Assembly: GCF_008329705.1 (NCBI RefSeq)
Contig: NZ_VTSX01000012.1
Span: 81,462-145,461 of the forward strand
Direction: 5' to 3'
Length of the DNA: 64,000 bases
Source of the DNA: Chryseobacterium sp. SN22
GTDB taxonomy: Bacteria > Bacteroidota > Bacteroidia > Flavobacteriales > Weeksellaceae
The stretch's first letter is position 1, and every line of letters starts with the position of its first letter. Under the pieces are notes generated by a model. That model saw only the letters and a program-made list of their open reading frames with translations. It was not told where the DNA came from and ran no database searches. Positions 17,201 through 23,929 of this stretch are shown here, in pieces. Made by a program: the position numbers and the translations under genes.

Positions 17201-17985
17201 GAAATCGGCTTCAGCTCGCGGCCTAAGAATTTTCTTTTTTCGATATAGTCGTTGAAAATGGTTTCCAGCGTATGCTTGAACTGCCCTTCAAATTCAATAT
17301 TTGAAAGCTCTGTTTCGAAAGTGGTGTGGCGGCAGTGGTCGCTCCAATAGGTATCGAGTACTTTCAGTTCGGTCTCCGTAGGGTTCCGCTGTTCGGATTT
17401 AAAGTATTCCTGAATGAATTTCAGGTCGTCCAGTCCTAAAGCAAATCCGTGGTTGTTGTAAAAGCTTTCCAGCTGGGCATCGTCAAAACTGATGAAATTT
17501 TCGTGGGTAATCACTTTCGACGGTGCTTCTTCTGCAGGAATATCCAAAACGGACAAATCTTTTTCCTGAGATTCCACTTTGTTGATCAGAAGGTCTTTGA
17601 TTTTTGTAAGATCGTGTTCGGAAACCCCTTCAAATTCGATGAGCTTTCCACTTCTCACTTTGGATTTTTCATTTTCCGTGAGCAAAGCAATACACTGCTG
17701 GGCTGAATCGGCACGCTGATCGTACTGACCCGGCAAAAACTCCATGGCAAAATGGATGGACGCCGCCGGATTTTCTTCGTGCAGGATATCCGTTACCGGA
17801 TCCACGAACGTACTGTTGACCGTTTTTTCAAATTCCCCGTCGTTCAGTCCGAAGATGTCGTACACATTGTACACTTTTACTTTCTGTATGGCAGGAACCA
17901 CCGCTTTTACTTCATCAAAAATTTTTGGACTTTCCACATCGAAAATTCCTCTTTTTTCTACGAAAATTCTTTTGTTTTGAGACAT
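14290..17985 (-). CDS. purL: Phosphoribosylformylglycinamidine synthase (large single-chain form)
   Basis: It catalyses the ATP- and glutamine-dependent conversion of FGAR to FGAM, step four of purine synthesis, in the cytoplasm. The 1231 residues correspond to the large proteobacterial/Bacteroidota-type PurL, which fuses an N-terminal PurS-like domain, two AIRS-like synthetase halves (with HNHPTEIEPF and GGKDSMSGTY segments) and a C-terminal class I glutamine amidotransferase from about residue 960. The amidotransferase nucleophile is Cys1073 in ICNGFQ, and its partners lie in PISHGEGRF and GRMGHPERF. It is full length and intact. The gene is alone between the GTPase module and a repeat-rich spacer. 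A -7 box lies 70 nt upstream of the start. Confidence 0.98.
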   Translation of the reverse strand: MSQNKRIFVEKRGIFDVESPKIFDEVKAVVPAIQKVKVYNVYDIFGLNDGEFEKTVNSTFVDPVTDILHEENPAASIHFAMEFLPGQYDQRADSAQQCIALLTENEKSKVRSGKLIEFEGVSEHDLTKIKDLLINKVESQEKDLSVLDIPAEEAPSKVITHENFISFDDAQLESFYNNHGFALGLDDLKFIQEYFKSEQRNPTETELKVLDTYWSDHCRHTTFETELSNIEFEGQFKHTLETIFNDYIEKRKFLGRELKPISLMDLATVCARYFHKTGNLENLVVSDEINACTIQIEAEYDGKKEPWYLLFKNETHNHPTEIEPFGGASTCLGGAIRDPLSGRSFVFQAMRLTGAADVLEPVDQTLPGKLPQKTITKQAANGYSSYGNQIGLATTMVSEIYDEGYKAKRMEVGFVTGAVPVDWVRREKPEAGDSVIILGGATGRDGVGGASGSSKEQDETSIHTMSSEVQKGNAVEERKIQRLFRNPEVTRLIKKSNDFGAGGVSVAIGEIADSLEVNLDVLPLKYEGLNGTELAISESQERMAVVVDPKDKEQFVKFCEAENIVAVEVAKVTDSGRMQMFWKGDKIVDLSRAFLDTNGCSKTQEVKITHLNEVKEETQVFSEENFLKTLSDKNVASQKGLLEMFDSSIGATTVAMPLGGKYQQTLMEGSVQTLPIIGAKDIETVSLASWGFDAEISKQNSLLGASYAVVESVAKIVAMGGDYKNIRLSFQEYFEKLGQNPEKWGKPLASLLGAYDAQMNLGLAAIGGKDSMSGTYQDLNVPPTLISFACANGEKKNIISPEFKKAGNKIYFFNHTAQENGLPDYNALKTVFELIFENIKAGKIVSVKTVKEGGVAVALAKMSFGNRLGAEITVDEAALLSKNIGSLIIESTEELSSVNLQLIGKVKEDASIRINDSEFAIEKLSEANTNTFENLFPTVEKEKLTIELDEKLNSVNPRNIIIKNHGIAQPKVFAPVFPGTNCEYDTLNAFAKEGAAISSLPLININHQLLEESIDAWVKEIASSQILAFSGGFSAGDEPDGSAKFIVNVLKNEKMRKAVHELLDRDGMIIGICNGFQALVKSGLLPYGRIKDLDENSPTLAHNAIRRHISQMVNVKVVNDESPWLKGMKDQVFTIPISHGEGRFMASEAEIQKLYENGQIATQYLDLEGKIAHGMPFNPNNSLFGIEGVTSPDGKIFGRMGHPERFAEGLMKNIPTANYHNIFKNGVEYFK

Positions 17986-18524
17986 TAGATGTCAGTTTTT
18001 ATTTAGATTTATTTTTTATTTCGTCTTTATATCCGGCATTTGCCATTTGTGATTACAAAGATAGCATTCCTACGGAATGCATGTCCTATCCGATGCTATT
18101 TTTCTACACAGATTTCATTCCTACGGAATCATCATTAATGACTGCTTATTATCTGTAGAGTATTACCATTACAATATCGATAAAATTCAGCATCATTTCT
18201 GCATAGATTCCATTGTAGGAAATGAGTGAATGTTTCCCTTTTAATTAATTTATTTCTGTTTGATTATAATCTTTACAATATCCTATACTTATCCCGCAAA
18301 TTTTAATTTTGCAAAATTTTGTTTATAGCTTTTACATAATATTTTTCAACTTCATCAGTTCCGTAGGAATTGTATCTGTGTAGCGAATGCGCTTATAACG
18401 GTAGGCATTCCGGAGGAATGCTACCTCCCTCTATCACGAAATTCAAAAGGATATTTATTTCTTAAATTCAATTTCAAAAACATTAATATCAAGAGACTCT
18501 ATTCGTTTGAAAAATACTTCAATT
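17986..18524. repeat. Intergenic spacer with several small palindromic repeats
   Basis: This 539-bp AT-rich gap contains no credible gene. It contains GCATTCC-TAC-GGAATGC (18064-18080), CATTCCTACGGAAT (18116-18129), the reverse-oriented TTCCGTAGGAAT (18358-18369), and GTAGGCATTCC-GGA-GGAATGCTAC (18401-18424). Two copies are joined to a CTACACAGAT word (18104-18113 and, reversed, 18374-18383), giving a composite unit of about 27 bp. The purL -7 box overlaps the left edge of the first palindrome. Confidence 0.75.
18056..18063 (-). promoter_or_regulatory. -7 box for purL
   Basis: The minus strand reads TATCTTTG (TAnnTTTG), 70 nt from the purL ATG. It touches the palindrome beginning at 18064, so the palindrome could influence initiation. 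No TTG at standard spacing was found. Confidence 0.5.
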
Positions 18525-19487
18525 TTACCATTTATTTAATTTATTCGGATTATCCGGATGTTCTTTCTGAAATTCTTCAGCCTGCTTGTACTGTTCTTTC
18601 AGCCATTTTGCAAAAGGAATTTTTTCATCATCAAATTCGAGGGCGAAAACTTCTCTTTTATCTGCTGAAACCAGAAATTTTAAACCGGACCATCCGGCTT
18701 CCGCTTTCCGGTAATCATAAGCATTCACCTGGTAAAACGGAAAATTTTCCTTTGGACGTTCAACGATTTCGAAATACAGTTTTTTATTTTCCTCCGATAA
18801 TCTTTCATAATGATTGACGTAATAGATTTCCGAAAGCTTTTTATTCTGCTTATCAAAAAACTGAAGAACTTCTTTTTCTTTTTGGGTATAGGAAAAAGGA
18901 TACGGATAATATTTTCCATCTATTTCAACCGTACTTCCTGGCTTCACTACAGGCTGAGTTACCTGACCTTTGAAATCCATGACTCCCCAGTTTCCGCCTG
19001 CGATCGCTTTATGTTCGTCTTCCGTTTTTTCCCAGTCGCAGCCGTCACAATAAGCTGCATAGCCATAATGAAAAGGTGAAGCAAAATCATATTTGGCTTC
19101 AATGATCATCATTCCATTTCTATCGACAAAGCCTACTTTCCCGTTCTTGACGAACCGCCTTACGCCTTCAGAGAAATAATCGGCTCCGTTGTCATAGAAA
19201 AATGGCCGGTACAGGAAATTTCCTTTCCGGTCATATACATAGCCCCAGGCATTTTTTTCTTTCGATTCGTCTTTTTTCGGTCCGTCAAAATAAATGGTTT
19301 CTCCTTTTACAGGTTCACCGTCTTTCAAAAAGGAAAATACTTCGAACTGTGCCGGAACGATGATCTGACCGTCTGAATTTTTAACACCAACCAGAGAATC
19401 CCCGGTTTTGAAATACATTAAAGCTTCCTTTTCCTGAGAAAACGAAAGCATGGGTATTAATAAAATGGCTGCAAATATTTTCTTCAT
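18525..19487 (-). CDS. Secreted WG-repeat protein
   Basis: The 320-residue protein has a signal peptide (MKKIFAAILLIPMLSFSQ, cleavage about residue 18), so it is periplasmic or surface-exposed. The middle carries WG/KWG-type repeats: NAWGYVYDRKGNFLYRPF, GKVGFVDRNGMMIIEAKYDF and GNWGVMDFKGQVTQPV. The repeats are followed by a charged C-terminal region ending in a proline/asparagine-rich tail. WG repeats form beta-rich modules in many Bacteroidota exported proteins whose roles are mostly unknown. It is downstream of purB on the same strand with a 94-nt gap that contains a small ATATGCAG/CTGCATAT hairpin lacking a U-run, so it may have separate expression. Confidence 0.8.
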   Translation of the reverse strand: MKKIFAAILLIPMLSFSQEKEALMYFKTGDSLVGVKNSDGQIIVPAQFEVFSFLKDGEPVKGETIYFDGPKKDESKEKNAWGYVYDRKGNFLYRPFFYDNGADYFSEGVRRFVKNGKVGFVDRNGMMIIEAKYDFASPFHYGYAAYCDGCDWEKTEDEHKAIAGGNWGVMDFKGQVTQPVVKPGSTVEIDGKYYPYPFSYTQKEKEVLQFFDKQNKKLSEIYYVNHYERLSEENKKLYFEIVERPKENFPFYQVNAYDYRKAEAGWSGLKFLVSADKREVFALEFDDEKIPFAKWLKEQYKQAEEFQKEHPDNPNKLNKW

Positions 19488-19581
19488 GTGCTGACTCAGA
19501 TAATCATTAAACTTTAAACCTCATCAAAATTTCATGACTTTGTCAAAGTAAATATGCAGCCCGGCAGGACTGCATATGGTG

Positions 19582-21009
19582 TTATACTTTAAGATCAGCT
19601 TCGAGCCCGATCAGGTCTTTGTTCTGATCGATGATCGGCTGTACTTCGTTTTTGATGAATTCTTCGGTCTGGATCGGGGCAAAACCGATGAAGTTTTTAG
19701 GATCGAGTACTTCTTTGAGTTTCGACTTATCGAATTTTAAGGAATCGTCGTTAAGGATTCGTTCGATCAGGTCGTTTTCTTTCCCTTCCATTTTTACCTG
19801 CTTGGAGGCTTCCATGGAGTGAACCCTGATGACTTCGTGAATTTCCTGACGGTCACCCCCGGCTTTCACTTCTTCCATGATGATGTATTCCGTTGCCATG
19901 AATGGAAGCTCGTCCATAATGTGTTTGTTGATCCTGTTCGGGTACACGACGATACCGTTCATGATGTTGTTCCAGATCAATAGAATCGCATCTACAGCTA
20001 AAAAGGCCTGTGGAATGGTTAATCGCTTGTTGGCAGAATCATCCAGTGTTCTTTCAAACCACTGGGTTGAAGCTACCATGGCAGAACTTGTCGTTAATGA
20101 CATTACATATTTTGCCAAAGCACCGATTCTTTCGCTTCTCATCGGGTTACGCTTGTATGCCATAGCTGATGAACCGATCTGGTTTTTCTCAAACGGTTCC
20201 TCAATCTCTTTAAGGTTCTGAAGCAAACGTAAATCGTTGGTGAATTTATGTGCCGACTGGGCAATGTTTCCTAATAAAGCAACGACTTTTGCATCGATCT
20301 TACGGTCATAGGTCTGTCCGGAAACCCCGAAAACTTTTTCGAAACCGAATCTTTTGGATAATTCTTTATCTAAATGTTTTACTTTGGAATAATCTCCGTT
20401 AAAAAGCTCCAAGAAGCTTGCTGCCGTTCCGGTGGTTCCTTTTACGCCTCTGAATCTTAAGGTTTCTAAGAAGAAATCCAGTTCTTCAATGTCCAGCACC
20501 AGACTCTGTAACCAAAGGGTCGCTCTTTTTCCAACCGTGGTCAACTGAGCCGGCTGGAAGTGGGTAAATCCTAAGGTCGGAAGATCCTTGTATTCGATGG
20601 CAAAATCTGCCAGGTTTTTCATTACGTTAACCAGCTTTTTCTTTAAGATTAAAAGCCCGTCGCGGATCTGGATCAGATCGGTATTGTCTCCTACAAATGC
20701 GGAAGTCGCTCCTAGGTGGATAATTCCTTTGGCTGAAGGGGCCACATCGCCATAGGTATGAACGTGCGCCATCACATCATGACGGAACTTTTTCTCGTAT
20801 TCTGCCGCTTTATCATAATCGATGTTATCGGCATTGGCTTTCAGTTCTGCAATCTGCTCTTCGGTGATGTCCAGGCCTAAATCTTTTTCGATTTCAGCCA
20901 ATGCGATCCAAAGTTTTCTCCAGGTACGGAATTTATTGTTGTGTGAGAAGTTAAATAACATTTCTTCACTGGAGTAGCGCTCTTCCAATGGATTTTTGTA
21001 GGAATTCAT
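19582..21009 (-). CDS. purB: Adenylosuccinate lyase
   Basis: This cytoplasmic homotetrameric lyase acts twice in purine metabolism: SAICAR to AICAR, and adenylosuccinate to AMP, releasing fumarate each time. The 475-residue length is normal. The fumarase/ASL signature loop is visible as GSSAMAYKRNPMRSE at about residue 280, with the earlier TSAFVGDNTDL and THFQPAQLTTVGKRA segments supplying active-site residues. It is intact. It shares strand and pathway with purL 1.6 kb further on, but the palindrome-rich spacer and the WG-repeat gene separate them. A -7 box sits 23 nt before the ATG. Confidence 0.98.
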   Translation of the reverse strand: MNSYKNPLEERYSSEEMLFNFSHNNKFRTWRKLWIALAEIEKDLGLDITEEQIAELKANADNIDYDKAAEYEKKFRHDVMAHVHTYGDVAPSAKGIIHLGATSAFVGDNTDLIQIRDGLLILKKKLVNVMKNLADFAIEYKDLPTLGFTHFQPAQLTTVGKRATLWLQSLVLDIEELDFFLETLRFRGVKGTTGTAASFLELFNGDYSKVKHLDKELSKRFGFEKVFGVSGQTYDRKIDAKVVALLGNIAQSAHKFTNDLRLLQNLKEIEEPFEKNQIGSSAMAYKRNPMRSERIGALAKYVMSLTTSSAMVASTQWFERTLDDSANKRLTIPQAFLAVDAILLIWNNIMNGIVVYPNRINKHIMDELPFMATEYIIMEEVKAGGDRQEIHEVIRVHSMEASKQVKMEGKENDLIERILNDDSLKFDKSKLKEVLDPKNFIGFAPIQTEEFIKNEVQPIIDQNKDLIGLEADLKV

Positions 21010-21032
21010 TCTTTCTTTTACTTTTAGGTATG

Positions 21033-21040
21033 CAAAAATA
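21033..21040 (-). promoter_or_regulatory. -7 box for purB
   Basis: The minus strand reads TATTTTTG, matching TAnnTTTG, 23 nt before the purB ATG at 21009. Confidence 0.55.
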
Positions 21041-21247
21041 AGATTTTTCGGCGAGAGTTGAAAATCCTGTTCTGCTGATTTATATTCCTGAACCTTATTT
21101 TACCGGCGGGTTTGATCTGCTTTAATTCCGGAAAAATCTTTGTTAATGAGAAAGATAAACCCACTCGGAAAAATTTTCAGCTTTTAAGCATTGCTGTTGT
21201 GAAGATAATACCTCCGGTGTGCAGCACCCGGAACATCTTTATATTTT

Positions 21248-21273
21248 CTACAGAGATCATATTCCTATGGAAT
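21248..21273 (+). repeat. Composite palindromic repeat copy
   Basis: CTACAGAGAT followed by CAT and ATTCC-TAT-GGAAT. It matches the unit at 18104-18129 (CTACACAGAT, TTC, ATTCC-TAC-GGAAT) with three differences in the shared words. Confidence 0.7.
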
Positions 21274-21358
21274 AATTTTCTACACATTCCCATATATTCT
21301 GCAACTGCCTGTTGCAATCGGCTGCTACCGGAATCACGGTACTTAAAATGTTTTGTTT

Positions 21359-21366
21359 TACCTTTG
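21359..21366 (+). promoter_or_regulatory. -7 box for the AraC-type regulator
   Basis: TACCTTTG matches TAnnTTTG and lies 31 nt before the ATG at 21398. Confidence 0.55.
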
Positions 21367-21397
21367 CTGCTTCGTTTTTAAACAATAATGAAATAGA

Positions 21398-22282
21398 ATG
21401 GGCAGTCTGAAGAAACTGGAGATTAAAAAGAATATTCAAAAAGAGGAAGACCGGAACCTGTCTTTCCGGGTCTTCGACCTGACGGAAGAATACCTGAAAG
21501 ATTATATGCATCCTCATAAAAAAGATCATTTCCTGATAATTGTTATCGAAAGCGGAACCCTAAGCCTTCATATTGAATCGAAGATCCATCCCTTGAAAGC
21601 CGGCAAAATTTCGGTGGTCTTTCCGGAACAGGTTCATTTCATATCCGATCTAAGCTATGATATACAAGGAAAAATTATTCTTTTTGAGGAAATTTTATTC
21701 TGTTCCGATATTCTTAAGAATGAGTTGAGCACCTATAATGTACATCTTTCCACCCAGCTGAACTGCACGATTCTTTCGCCGGATGATTTTAAACAAAGTT
21801 ATCAGCTGGTTCAGAACATTCAGGAGATTTACCAGAAGCCAAGCCTGATCAAAAAGGAACAGGCAAGATTCCAGATCAAGATTTTTCTTTTGGGCTTAAT
21901 TGAATCCGTTCACGGCCTGCATCCGGTTTTACATAAGGAAACGGCTGATAAACCTTTGTATGTCCGGTTCAAGAAATTACTGAATGAACAGTATAAGCAG
22001 CAGCGGACGGTTCAGTATTATGCCGGAAAACTGGCCATCACCCCGAAAAAGCTGAATACCCTGACAAAAAAGCATTGCGGGGAAACCGCCATTCAGGCCA
22101 TTCACAACAGGATATTGATGGAGATCAAGCGCCAGCTGATGTTTTCCGATCTTTCGCATAAGGAAATTGCTTTTGACCTGGGATTTAATTCTCCTTCCGC
22201 CCTCAATAAGTTTGTAAAGGCAAAACTCAAAGAAACGCCTACCGAGCTTCAGCAGGAACTGGCGCAAATGTATAACGCGTAG
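21398..22282 (+). CDS. AraC-family transcriptional regulator
   Basis: The 294-residue protein has an N-terminal cupin-like sensing domain (about 20-170, including PHKKDHFLIIVIESGTLSL and a FPEQVHFISD strand). Its C-terminal AraC-type double helix-turn-helix spans about 190-290. The second HTH shows the family pattern in SHKEIAFDLGFNSPSALNKFVKAKLKETPTEL, where FNSPSAL replaces the usual FxSxSYF. The gene is followed 67 nt later by an iron-dependent alcohol dehydrogenase in the same direction, so the simplest inference is control of that enzyme in response to an aldehyde or alcohol. The ligand is unknown. Confidence 0.9.
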   Translation: MGSLKKLEIKKNIQKEEDRNLSFRVFDLTEEYLKDYMHPHKKDHFLIIVIESGTLSLHIESKIHPLKAGKISVVFPEQVHFISDLSYDIQGKIILFEEILFCSDILKNELSTYNVHLSTQLNCTILSPDDFKQSYQLVQNIQEIYQKPSLIKKEQARFQIKIFLLGLIESVHGLHPVLHKETADKPLYVRFKKLLNEQYKQQRTVQYYAGKLAITPKKLNTLTKKHCGETAIQAIHNRILMEIKRQLMFSDLSHKEIAFDLGFNSPSALNKFVKAKLKETPTELQQELAQMYNA

Positions 22283-22349
22283 TCCTGTTTGTATAACACG
22301 ACTCATTTCAGCCTGGCTAATTTTGCCCTGTCAAAAAATCAGAAAGAAA

Positions 22350-23519
22350 ATGAGCAAATTATTTATTGCAGGAGAAGTTTTCCATGGTGCGGGAACTCTT
22401 GAAGAACTGAAAAATATCAAAGGTAAAAAAGCCGTTATTGTTACCGGCGGCAGCTCGATGAGAAAGAGCGGAACATTGGATAAGGCAATGGCTTACCTTA
22501 CCGAAGCCGGTATTGAAACCCAGGTTTTCGAAGGGGTGGAAGAAGACCCGTCTTCTGCAACATGCCTGAAAGGTGCCGAAATGATGAAAAGCTTTGAGCC
22601 GGACTGGATCATCGGACTGGGAGGATGCTCGGCGATTGATGCCGCTAAGATCATGTGGGTGTTCTATGAGTATCCGGATGCGGATTTCGAGGCGATGATC
22701 AAACCTTTCACGGTTCCTGTCCTGAGAAATAAAGCCAAATTTATAGCGATTCCTTCAACAAGCGGAACCGGAACTGAAACCACAGGCCTTGCCGTGATCA
22801 CCGACAGGGAGAAAGGGGTGAAATACCCGGTCGTTTCTTACGAACTGACTCCGGATATCGCCATTGTTGACGGAGAAATCTGTGCTTCGATGCCTGCACA
22901 TGTTACGTCCAATACCGGACTTGATGCATTGACCCACTGTGTGGAAGCCTATGTTTCCAATATCGATAACAATATCGCCGATGCGCTTTCCAAAGGCGGT
23001 CTGGAGATTGTTTTTGATAATTTAAAAGAAGCGGTAAAAAATCCGGACAATATAGCAGCCCGTCAGAATATGCATGATGCCTCCTTTATGGCAGGTCTGG
23101 CATTCAACAACGCATGGTTGGGAATCGTTCATTCCCTTTCCCATCAGGTGGGAGCGCTGTACGGCATTCCTCACGGAGCATCCAATGCTATTTTCCTACC
23201 GAACGTGATCCGTTACAATGCGCAGGCTACCGAACGTTATCCGGATCTGGCCAGGGTAATCGGCAAAACAACGGCTGAAGATCTGGCACAGGCTATTGAA
23301 ACCCTACGTTCTGAAGTGAACAACCAGGCTGCGATCAAAGATTTCGGAATTTCGAAAGCGGATTGGGACAAGAACCTTAATTATATTGCTGCCAATGCCC
23401 TTGCCGATCCTTGTACCGGATTCAACCCGAGAGTTCCTTCTCTTGAAGACCTGAAAGCCATTTACAATGCCTGTTATGAAGGGGTTGTGTACACTGAAGA
23501 GGTTGTTGTTGCAGGATAA
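22350..23519 (+). CDS. Iron-containing alcohol dehydrogenase
   Basis: This group III (Fe2+-dependent, NAD(P)-linked) alcohol dehydrogenase is cytoplasmic and interconverts alcohols and aldehydes. The product has 389 residues from the ATG at 22350; a TTG-initiated extension to 22323 is unlikely. Nucleotide-binding motifs are VTGGSSM and GLGGCSAIDAAK (the family GGGS-type loop). Metal-ligand segments are TGLDALTHCVEAYVS and GIVHSLSHQVGALYGIPHG. The segment PSTSGTGTETT is also typical. It resembles class IV butanol- or propanediol-type dehydrogenases, but the substrate cannot be assigned. It follows the AraC-type regulator and ends before a strong terminator. Confidence 0.93.
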   Translation: MSKLFIAGEVFHGAGTLEELKNIKGKKAVIVTGGSSMRKSGTLDKAMAYLTEAGIETQVFEGVEEDPSSATCLKGAEMMKSFEPDWIIGLGGCSAIDAAKIMWVFYEYPDADFEAMIKPFTVPVLRNKAKFIAIPSTSGTGTETTGLAVITDREKGVKYPVVSYELTPDIAIVDGEICASMPAHVTSNTGLDALTHCVEAYVSNIDNNIADALSKGGLEIVFDNLKEAVKNPDNIAARQNMHDASFMAGLAFNNAWLGIVHSLSHQVGALYGIPHGASNAIFLPNVIRYNAQATERYPDLARVIGKTTAEDLAQAIETLRSEVNNQAAIKDFGISKADWDKNLNYIAANALADPCTGFNPRVPSLEDLKAIYNACYEGVVYTEEVVVAG

Positions 23520-23609
23520 ACCTGAAATCAAAGCGTAAGAGGCTGGAAGTTATTTTACCGGCAACATTGCCAGAATTCCCAGTATTACCTTAATCTTTGA
23601 TAAATACGT

Positions 23610-23640
23610 CCGGCAGGTTTTAATAACCTGCCGGTTTTTT
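23610..23640 (+). terminator. Terminator of the alcohol dehydrogenase gene
   Basis: A perfect 10-bp stem CCGGCAGGTT (23610-23619) / AACCTGCCGG (23625-23634) with a five-base loop, followed by TTTTTT. Confidence 0.92.
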
Positions 23641-23656
23641 GCAGTCTGCAGTTATT

Positions 23657-23739
23657 AGCCCCGATAGGAACGGCATCCTTTTTTGTTGCGGGCGAAGACC
23701 GTAACAAAAAAGATACAGTGGATAGCGGGAATAAGCTCC
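23657..23739. repeat. Chryseobacterium-type intergenic mosaic element, copy 1
   Basis: It begins AGCCCCGATAGGAACGGC and ends ATAGCGGGAATAAGCTCC. In between, a 13-bp hairpin is formed by 23679-23691 and 23699-23711 (TTTTTTGTT.../...AACAAAAAA). The same flanks recur at 27226-27305 with a different interior. I recall similar elements scattered through Chryseobacterium genomes, but cannot verify that here. Confidence 0.6.
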
Positions 23740-23892
23740 TGAAAAAATGGAGAATGGATGCCGGAGGATGGAAGTTATAGGATTGCGGAGAAGCGCGGAA
23801 AGGATGATTGAAAGAGATTGCTTGTCCCCTTTTGCTTTCCTGAAAATTGTGCTTCAGCAGAAGGCAGCTTCAATGTGTTGCTTGCCAGATAT

Positions 23893-23919
23893 AAAAAAAG
23901 CCGCTCCTGTTGAGCGGCT
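23893..23919 (-). terminator. Terminator of the GH3 gene / PUL
   Basis: AGCCGCTC (23899-23906) pairs with GAGCGGCT (23912-23919) around CTGTT. The minus-strand transcript continues into a U-run. It lies 11 nt after the GH3 stop. Confidence 0.9.
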
Positions 23920-23929
23920 TCTCTGGAAT

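Larger units (their letters stand above)
21010..21397. other. Divergent gap between purB and the AraC-type regulator
   Basis: It holds the purB -7 box (21033-21040), the regulator -7 box (21359-21366) and one copy of the composite repeat at 21248-21273 (CTACAGAGAT, then ATTCC-TAT-GGAAT). No small gene is supported. Confidence 0.6.
23520..23929. other. Intergenic region with two terminators and a mosaic repeat
   Basis: This 410-bp gap between convergent genes contains the dehydrogenase terminator (23610-23640), a repeat-like hairpin element (23657-23739) and the GH3 terminator (23893-23919). Nothing else is recognised at 23740-23890. Confidence 0.6.

Noticed and set aside
23679..23711. The T-rich/A-rich hairpin as an ordinary terminator
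   Set aside because: The dehydrogenase already has a perfect terminator 40 bases earlier and the flanks match another locus, so a repeat element is the better explanation.
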